Shown here piece after piece: positions 59,008-64,000 of a stretch of 64,000 bases of DNA. This stretch comes from Vibrio marisflavi CECT 7928 (GTDB lineage: Bacteria > Pseudomonadota > Gammaproteobacteria > Enterobacterales > Vibrionaceae). The notes beneath the pieces are model-generated. The model did no database searches. It worked only from the letters and a program-made list of their open reading frames with translations, and was not told the DNA's origin. The stretch lies in the NCBI RefSeq assembly GCF_921294215.1, contig NZ_CAKLDM010000001.1:930001-994000 (forward strand). The letters are read 5' to 3'. The position numbers and the translations under genes were made by a program. Position 1 is the first letter of the stretch. The number at the start of each line of letters is the position of its first letter.

Positions 59008-59378
59008 GATTCGTATACTCCGATCTTAAAAGCGCCTTTACGCAGCATATACACGAGTCCTAATAGAAGGATTACAATGAAAAGTACCGCAGCGATGACA
59101 CCCGGAATACCAAGTTTCCAGTAATCAACGCCCCAAGCGAGTAAGATGGCTGCTTCTAGTTCAAAAATGAGGAAAGCGACAGCAATGAGATAGTAGCTAA
59201 TTGAAAAGTTGTGTTTTGTTGTGCCAGAGGGAAGAAGGCCACATTCGAAGGGTTGTTCATCTTCATATCGACGACCAAAACCGCCGACCAGTTTGCTTGC
59301 AAATAGAATTGCAGAGATTACCGCTATGACAAGCACAGTAAATATGCCGATCAATAAGGCTGGACTAAAGCCACTCAT
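59004..59378 (-). CDS. nuoA: NADH-quinone oxidoreductase subunit A
   Basis: 124 residues, three membrane helices, small subunit at the quinone site. The loop [17 protein letters not shown] contains the conserved Glu and Cys, and [20 protein letters not shown] the conserved Glu pair. First gene of the operon; GGAG precedes the start. The long upstream region (59379-60220) likely holds its promoter. Confidence 0.96.
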   Translation of the reverse strand: MSGFSPALLIGIFTVLVIAVISAILFASKLVGGFGRRYEDEQPFECGLLPSGTTKHNFSISYYLIAVAFLIFELEAAILLAWGVDYWKLGIPGVIAAVLFIVILLLGLVYMLRKGAFKIGVYES

Positions 59379-59443
59379 TTTGAACTCCTCGTATAAACTC
59401 GTCCATTGAGTGCGCTATCAGCCCGACTACTACTGACTTATCA

Positions 59444-59467
59444 ATACACCACATGAGGAGGGTGTAT
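59444..59467. promoter_or_regulatory. inverted repeat in the nuo leader
   Basis: ATACACC and GGTGTAT form a 7-bp repeat around 10 bases, about 65 bases before the nuoA start codon. Regulator unknown; it may also fold as RNA. Confidence 0.38.
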
Positions 59468-60084
59468 CGAGCGTTCCTTTTTTATTACTAACATTACTTT
59501 TAAATCGGCATTTCGCTCAATTTGTTACTATGAACAACTGCCACATATTTATTATCAAATTGCACAAAAAGCCAACTGCCAGTCCATGTGACTAGCTCGT
59601 TCGCTTCCTACTGTCCTTAACGTGCAATTTTTACTCTAACTGATATGTTTTTTACTTTGAAAACTATATAGCTTTCGAGATAGAGGATATCGATAAATAA
59701 CTACCATCAATCACTTTGGTGGGTTATTTAAAATAATATGCTCAAAACTTGATCTAACTGTTAAAAATCTTATTAGTTTGTCAGACCAATGTACCAGATA
59801 GTGGTCGTCACTCTAACAACTCTTAATAACAAATCAAGAGTTTATTAAAGTCGCTCAGCTGAACTTCCACTTGAAATGAAGAAGAGAAACAAAGCCATTT
59901 GGCGTGCAAGATTTTAGTAAATTAGCTGCTAATTCTTGATTAAACAGGCAAGAAAACGCCCTGTTTTAGAAAAATTGATATAAAAAGCCATCGCATTTGA
60001 CTCTAAACTTTTCAAAAATGCACTTTAATATTGCATTTTGTTCGGTAAATAATTGGTCATTCTCGAACTTACATCGCATGTTTT

Positions 60085-60098
60085 ATGATTTATATCAT
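60085..60098. promoter_or_regulatory. FNR-like site
   Basis: ATGATTTATATCAT contains TGAT-N4-ATCA, the core of the FNR consensus TTGAT-N4-ATCAA, with outer bases changed. It lies about 120 bases before the PanE-like start codon and 700 bases from nuoA. Confidence 0.45.
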
Positions 60099-60220
60099 GG
60101 ATGGTATTTATTATTCACTCAGTAATGTCTTAGTTTGATCTATTTAAACGAAAACAAGTGATAGTCATGCTGCTTTGCAAACGCTATATTGAGCTTTTTA
60201 TTGAACTGGGTGATCTAGCT

Positions 60221-61156
60221 ATGAAAGTCAGCATTATTGGCGTTGGAGCAATAGGTGGGTACGTCTTTGCTAAACTCTCGGAGACGAATCGACATAACCT
60301 GCAGTGTGTCGTTAGTCAACACTCTGCTCTACTAGAGCACAATGAAATTAAGCTAAGCCACTCCACGCAAAGCAGCAGATCGCCAATCGAAAACATTACA
60401 TCGGATTACTCAGCGATAGGCGGTGAGTTGATTTTCATCACACTAAAGAGCACACACAACGCTGAAGTATTCCCACAGCTAGCTCACCTAAGGAACAAAA
60501 CCTTTGTTGTGATTCAAAATGGTATTGGCAACGAAGCACACCTAGCTCAATTCCTCCATGAAAGTAACACCATTATCGGAGCAACAACCAATATCAAAGT
60601 GACTAAGACCTCAGCTGGAAATCAAGTTACGCTTCACAAAGAGTCTAGTTACTTAAACTATGCCCACTATCACGAGGGAACGAACGAGTTAGATTTAGAG
60701 TCGGTTTTCAATCTACTTTTTGGCTCTGTAAGCCCAAAAGACGATATATTTCAAGCGCGCTTTCCCAAGCTGCTAGTCAACGCCTCTTGCAACCTCGCAT
60801 CTATTATTTATGACGCCTGCATGCAAACTCTCTCGACTGCAGCTGAACCTCGCCAGCTTGTCGAAGATATCGGCCAAGAAGTCATACAAGTTGCCCAAGC
60901 TTACGGCGTAAACATCGATCCTTCCACTGTCAGCCAGCTATTTAGTCATTTGGCTGTGCCTGAATTCAAAGGGGTGTACTTCAGCATGAAAGAGGACTTT
61001 GATTCAGGCAGGGATATGGAGATCGAAACCATTTTCCACAACTTGGTCGAACTAGCAAACAAAGCCAACGTACAGATGCCAAAAACTCAGGCTTCTCTAA
61101 ACACATTGCTCTCCATGATTGACCAGAGAAACACACAATCACAGCTGTGTAGCTAA
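60221..61156 (+). CDS. 2-dehydropantoate 2-reductase-like protein
   Basis: 311 residues with the ApbA/PanE plan: N-terminal dinucleotide fold (MKVSIIGVGAIGGYVFAKLS, GxGxxG at 8-13), the strand FVVIQNGIGNEAHLA, and a helical C-terminal domain with the conserved PKLLVNASCNLASIIYDA (Lys of the active site). It would reduce ketopantoate or a similar 2-oxo acid with NADPH. Branch members differ in substrate. I place the start at ATG 60221 at the fold's beginning; ATG 60167 would add 18 residues. Its end overlaps the opposite gene by 18 bases. Confidence 0.8.
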   Translation: MKVSIIGVGAIGGYVFAKLSETNRHNLQCVVSQHSALLEHNEIKLSHSTQSSRSPIENITSDYSAIGGELIFITLKSTHNAEVFPQLAHLRNKTFVVIQNGIGNEAHLAQFLHESNTIIGATTNIKVTKTSAGNQVTLHKESSYLNYAHYHEGTNELDLESVFNLLFGSVSPKDDIFQARFPKLLVNASCNLASIIYDACMQTLSTAAEPRQLVEDIGQEVIQVAQAYGVNIDPSTVSQLFSHLAVPEFKGVYFSMKEDFDSGRDMEIETIFHNLVELANKANVQMPKTQASLNTLLSMIDQRNTQSQLCS

Positions 61157-62452
61157 TTGACGGGTAGCGTAAGCGTATAGGCTGTTCGCTACTTTCATTA
61201 ACGCTTCAGCTTGTTGTTTACTCACATTTAGCTGCTTATAACCAGAGTTTTGGAACTGCTGGATCATACCCTCAAGCACTTTAAGCTCCATGTTAACACC
61301 CAAGGTGGTTCTTCGTGCCTTATCAAACCAGTTAGAATTCATGTGTTTCTGAACACCTTTTAGTATGTCTGCATTGGTAACATTAAACGCGCTACTAGTA
61401 TCTTTAGTTGTTCTCAAGATCTCGTATATAACGTGTTCTTGCTCTTTTGCCTCAGCCATCACTCCAGTGTTCAATTGCAACTCAGCTACAGTGTTAGACT
61501 TAGGTAGCTTTATAAAAAACTTAATGTCTTTGTATCCAGATTTCTGAGCTCCAACATTAAACTTTTTCATCTCTTTACTAGTACCTGAATCATAACGATC
61601 TTTCAGTGCTTTTTGATGGTGCTTAACCGCTTGAAAGGCGTCACTCGCTACCACAGCATTCTTCGCACGGATGAGATCTGCTGTTGTCTTAAAGATAATG
61701 GTTGCGCGAGCGCAGTCTTTTAAGTCTCCAATGTCAGAGCTACGTTCTCGAAGAGTTACTTTCTGCAATGCCCCCTTAAAAGATTTTGTTCCTTGAAAAG
61801 CACCAGGAGGTTGAACAACAGTACCATTACTAGTGTTTGCCACGACGTCTGCAAGCGACAAAAGCTCAACTTGCGCCTCGACAAAGCTTTTGTAAAGGAT
61901 GAATAACTGCTTTGTTTTGAATCGAACATTGTTAAGCTGCTGCCTTGCACCATAACTCAGCTGGCCACTTTTAACTTCTGCTTGATATTGTTTGTCCAAA
62001 TATTGAGTCAGATCCGCATCATTTTTTAAGCAGCCAAGAATTATATCCAAAGTATCGTCTTCGCTTTTATTTAGGGTGATATTATGTCGATACTCTTTAT
62101 AGAATTTTTTTGCGTTATCCATCTTTTCTTTGCTAATTAGATTAAACCCCTGGGATAGTCCTCCTCCAAGAGTTTTTATTTGCTTAAGATAATTTGCTTT
62201 GCCTTGCTTCGCTGTCCGTTGGGCCGCAACCATTACAGGTAGTTGCCTAAGAACCTTAGACATATTTTGTTTTGCTTTTTTTTCAGCCTCGTTCAGATAA
62301 CGCTCCTTCTTAGCTTCAGCTTCCTGCTGCCTATATTGTTGCTTCTGAAGCCTTTTGTCCGTGTTAACTTTAAATGATTCGAACGATGGAATGCCTAAGG
62401 ATTCATAAATACTATTTATAAAAAGAGAAATTCTATCTTGTATAGAGCTCAT
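61139..62452 (-). CDS. large protein with RelA/SpoT-like synthetase region
   Basis: 437 residues from ATG 62452 (GAGAAG upstream). The first 130 residues are Lys/Gln/Glu-rich helices (coiled-coil-like, KRLQKQQYRQQEAEAKKERY). The second part follows the order of the RelA/SpoT nucleotide-transfer domain: DLKDCARATIIF (Asp near 246, as in the DxxGxR region), GYKDIKFFIKL (Gly-Tyr near 307, as in GYRSIH) and VAELQLNTGVM (Glu near 323, as in VEIQIRT), then EQEHVIYEILR. The acidic pair needed for pyrophosphate transfer is kept. It may be an alarmone synthetase, or a toxin of the toxSAS/T6SS-effector kind. There is no hydrolase (HD) domain and no clear immunity partner beside it. It is convergent with the PanE-like gene. 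Confidence 0.68.
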   Translation of the reverse strand: MSSIQDRISLFINSIYESLGIPSFESFKVNTDKRLQKQQYRQQEAEAKKERYLNEAEKKAKQNMSKVLRQLPVMVAAQRTAKQGKANYLKQIKTLGGGLSQGFNLISKEKMDNAKKFYKEYRHNITLNKSEDDTLDIILGCLKNDADLTQYLDKQYQAEVKSGQLSYGARQQLNNVRFKTKQLFILYKSFVEAQVELLSLADVVANTSNGTVVQPPGAFQGTKSFKGALQKVTLRERSSDIGDLKDCARATIIFKTTADLIRAKNAVVASDAFQAVKHHQKALKDRYDSGTSKEMKKFNVGAQKSGYKDIKFFIKLPKSNTVAELQLNTGVMAEAKEQEHVIYEILRTTKDTSSAFNVTNADILKGVQKHMNSNWFDKARRTTLGVNMELKVLEGMIQQFQNSGYKQLNVSKQQAEALMKVANSLYAYATRQLATQL

Positions 62453-62593
62453 AACACTTCTCACTATAATTAACAGAAAATTAATTCAATAAATATCCGT
62501 TATCCCACAATAATATTTGCGTAGGATATATATTAAATCTCAGCTTTACCTAACTAGGAATAACCCGTAAGTTTTGAGACTTACAAACTGGTA

Positions 62594-63556
62594 TTAAATA
62601 TTAGGGAATGAACCAAATTGCCTTTGTAGGTAGATAAAAAACTCATCTCTTAAACGCTGATTGGTGAAGTCAGGGTTCATAGGTTTTTGATCGCATAACT
62701 GCCCCAATGCCTTTGTCTCTGGAGCTCCAATTAGATCGCCTGAGCGCCCTATTTCACCAGCGAGTGCGAGTAAGCATTTTCCTGCTGCTTTTCTTGGAGG
62801 CTGAGCCAACCCAAACGCCGCAGCAATGGGAAATACCAGATATTTTGAAATGTATTTTTGCAAACCGGCCCAGTGATCTAAGCCGTAGGTTCCGCCAGTT
62901 AACCCCGGAGAAAACCATACATATTCTCGGCCCGAGTCTATTGAAGCGAGTTTCAAGGAAATGAGAGCGCTAACCAGTTTGGATACCCCAATAGCATCTA
63001 GTGGATTGTATTTCTGACCGGCTCCTGTCTCAATATAGGCTTTTAAATTCTCAATCGAGTGGAAGCTTTGTTTCTTGATTAACGGCCTAACGCCCCTAGC
63101 CCCTTCACCACCAGCGAATACGATTCTGGCCTTTTTTGATAGAAGCCTGTGCTCCAGTAAATATCTCACCAAAAGATATCCCCCAATAGCGTTTTGAAAC
63201 ACAGTTTGTTCTATCTGACCTTCTCTCGCTTTTATAAAACGAAACTTTTTATCAAAAAAAGCACCGCCAGCTTGAACAAACACGACGTCAAACTTGTGCT
63301 TAGCGTCTAAGCTAGAAACGACTCTTTTAAGTTGACGATCACTGGTCATTTCAAAGCCACCGACCGCATCCAAGGGTGTTTTAGAAAAGTTAAGTGTATT
63401 CAATTTAATTTTGCACTCGTCTGCTTGAAATTGGCTTCTACAAGCTAGAGTTAACTTCCTTGGGGCATGTCGCAATACTTGCCGACAAGTCGCATACCCA
63501 ATGCCACCGTTCGCACCTGTAATTAAAACTGATTTACCTGTCAAAGATGACCGCAT
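62594..63556 (-). CDS. SDR-fold protein with missing catalytic tyrosine
   Basis: 320 residues. TGANGGIG (13-20) is the cofactor loop and CRSQFQADE suggests NADP preference, as in the protochlorophyllide-reductase/retinol-dehydrogenase-like branch. In the active-site segment LDAIGVSKLVSA, the Lys (193) is kept but the position of Tyr is Ile (189). The usual Ser is Gly in FAGGEGARG. Redox activity may be absent or changed. It lies between the RelA-like gene and an AraC regulator in the same direction, and the regulator could control it. Confidence 0.78.
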   Translation of the reverse strand: MRSSLTGKSVLITGANGGIGYATCRQVLRHAPRKLTLACRSQFQADECKIKLNTLNFSKTPLDAVGGFEMTSDRQLKRVVSSLDAKHKFDVVFVQAGGAFFDKKFRFIKAREGQIEQTVFQNAIGGYLLVRYLLEHRLLSKKARIVFAGGEGARGVRPLIKKQSFHSIENLKAYIETGAGQKYNPLDAIGVSKLVSALISLKLASIDSGREYVWFSPGLTGGTYGLDHWAGLQKYISKYLVFPIAAAFGLAQPPRKAAGKCLLALAGEIGRSGDLIGAPETKALGQLCDQKPMNPDFTNQRLRDEFFIYLQRQFGSFPNI

Positions 63557-63646
63557 ATATCTTCTCCCACTCAGATTGAGTATTTAGATTAGATACATTG
63601 CTCAAACATATCTTTCACGATCAGTTCAAATATTAGGACTATTGTG

Positions 63647-64000
63647 TCAACGTTTTTTTCGAAGCTCGGAGGGAGAGAACTGGTAGTACTTTTTAAATAG
63701 CCTAGAAAAGTAGCTTAGGTCTTCAAAACCACAGTCATATGCTATTGAAGTAAGGTTGTCATCAGTGCTCTGGATAAGTTGTTGGGCTTTTTCTAGTCTT
63801 TTGGAGTTGAGATATTGATTTGGGCTTGTGCCGTAAACCTTCTTAAACCTACGGTTAAAAGTGGACAAGCTAAGGCCGCACAAAAACGCCAACTCATTAA
63901 GTTTTATGTTGCTATATAAGTGCTTCTGAACAACATCTTGCAGCTTGTATTCAGAGCCCGAGAACAGATCACCTAACATGTTTGCGATAGAACCATCGCT
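63647..64000 (-). CDS. AraC-family regulator, C-terminal part (runs off the window)
   Basis: 117 residues are visible, the frame being open to the window's last base, so the N-terminus lies outside. The two helix-turn-helix motifs of the AraC domain are present: IKLNELAFLCGLSLSTFNRR and LTSIAYDCGFEDLSYFSRLF, followed by KKYYQFSPSELRKKR. It is a DNA-binding activator or repressor in the cytoplasm; the effector-binding part is not seen. It lies 90 bases upstream of the SDR gene in the same direction. Confidence 0.88.
   Translation of the reverse strand, partial: SDGSIANMLGDLFSGSEYKLQDVVQKHLYSNIKLNELAFLCGLSLSTFNRRFKKVYGTSPNQYLNSKRLEKAQQLIQSTDDNLTSIAYDCGFEDLSYFSRLFKKYYQFSPSELRKKR

Larger units (their letters stand above)
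59379..60220. other. long divergent regulatory region between nuoA and the PanE-like gene
   Basis: About 840 AT-rich bases without a credible gene, large enough for several regulator sites of the nuo operon. Visible: an inverted repeat ATACACC/GGTGTAT (59444-59467), another AACTCTT/AAGAGTT (59818-59842), and an FNR-like site at 60085-60098 listed separately. No terminator or RNA gene recognised. Confidence 0.55.

Overview
The window reads as a chromosomal segment of a Vibrio-like gammaproteobacterium (Vibrionaceae). The reasons are moderate to low GC, the kbl-tdh pair next to a LysR gene and a YaeR-type glyoxalase, a divergent scrA/scrB sucrose locus with scrR, a LamB-type porin followed by a MalM-like lipoprotein, and a tad pilus locus of the kind found in vibrios. 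The genus is inferred from gene content and protein style; no search was run. No rRNA, tRNA, CRISPR array or insertion sequence was recognised.

Layout. 1-3.7 kb holds the end of a LysR-type regulator, an atypical CDF-type cation transporter, a small secreted protein and a membrane protein gene broken by two frame changes. 3.7-9 kb has threonine catabolism (kbl-tdh), a LysR regulator with a VOC protein, and a divergent pair of electron carriers (periplasmic cytochrome b562 and membrane cytochrome b561) with a PmrA-type box between them. 9-20 kb is a beta-glucoside cluster (PTS IIBC, 6-phospho-beta-glucosidase, LamB-type porin, MalM-like lipoprotein), followed by a 1501-residue protein of unknown function with a twin-arginine signal. 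20-26.5 kb holds an NAD malic enzyme and the sucrose genes scrA, scrB and scrR. 27-40 kb is a complete tad pilus locus (flp to tadG) with an OmpA-like gene and a PAP2-family membrane protein behind it. 40-45 kb holds assorted small genes. 45-59.4 kb is a complete 13-gene complex I operon (nuoA to nuoN, nuoC and nuoD fused) on the minus strand. 60-64 kb holds a PanE-like reductase, a long protein with a RelA/SpoT-like synthetase region, a divergent SDR and an AraC regulator running off the end.

How the genes work together. Two PTS permeases bring in phosphorylated disaccharides that dedicated hydrolases (GH1, GH32) split inside the cell. Both permeases lack a IIA domain and so must rely on a IIA protein encoded elsewhere. 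The porin and MalM-like lipoprotein would serve the outer membrane and periplasm. Short inverted repeats in front of these operons look like LacI-family operators. Malic enzyme, Kbl/Tdh and complex I belong to central carbon and energy metabolism. The tad locus encodes pilin, prepilin peptidase, secretin, ATPase, inner-membrane platform and pseudopilins, enough for a Flp pilus.

The least explained items are the Tat-type 1501-residue protein (15474-19979), the RelA/SpoT-like protein (61139-62452), the doubly frameshifted membrane protein (2531-3639) and two SDR proteins lacking canonical catalytic residues.
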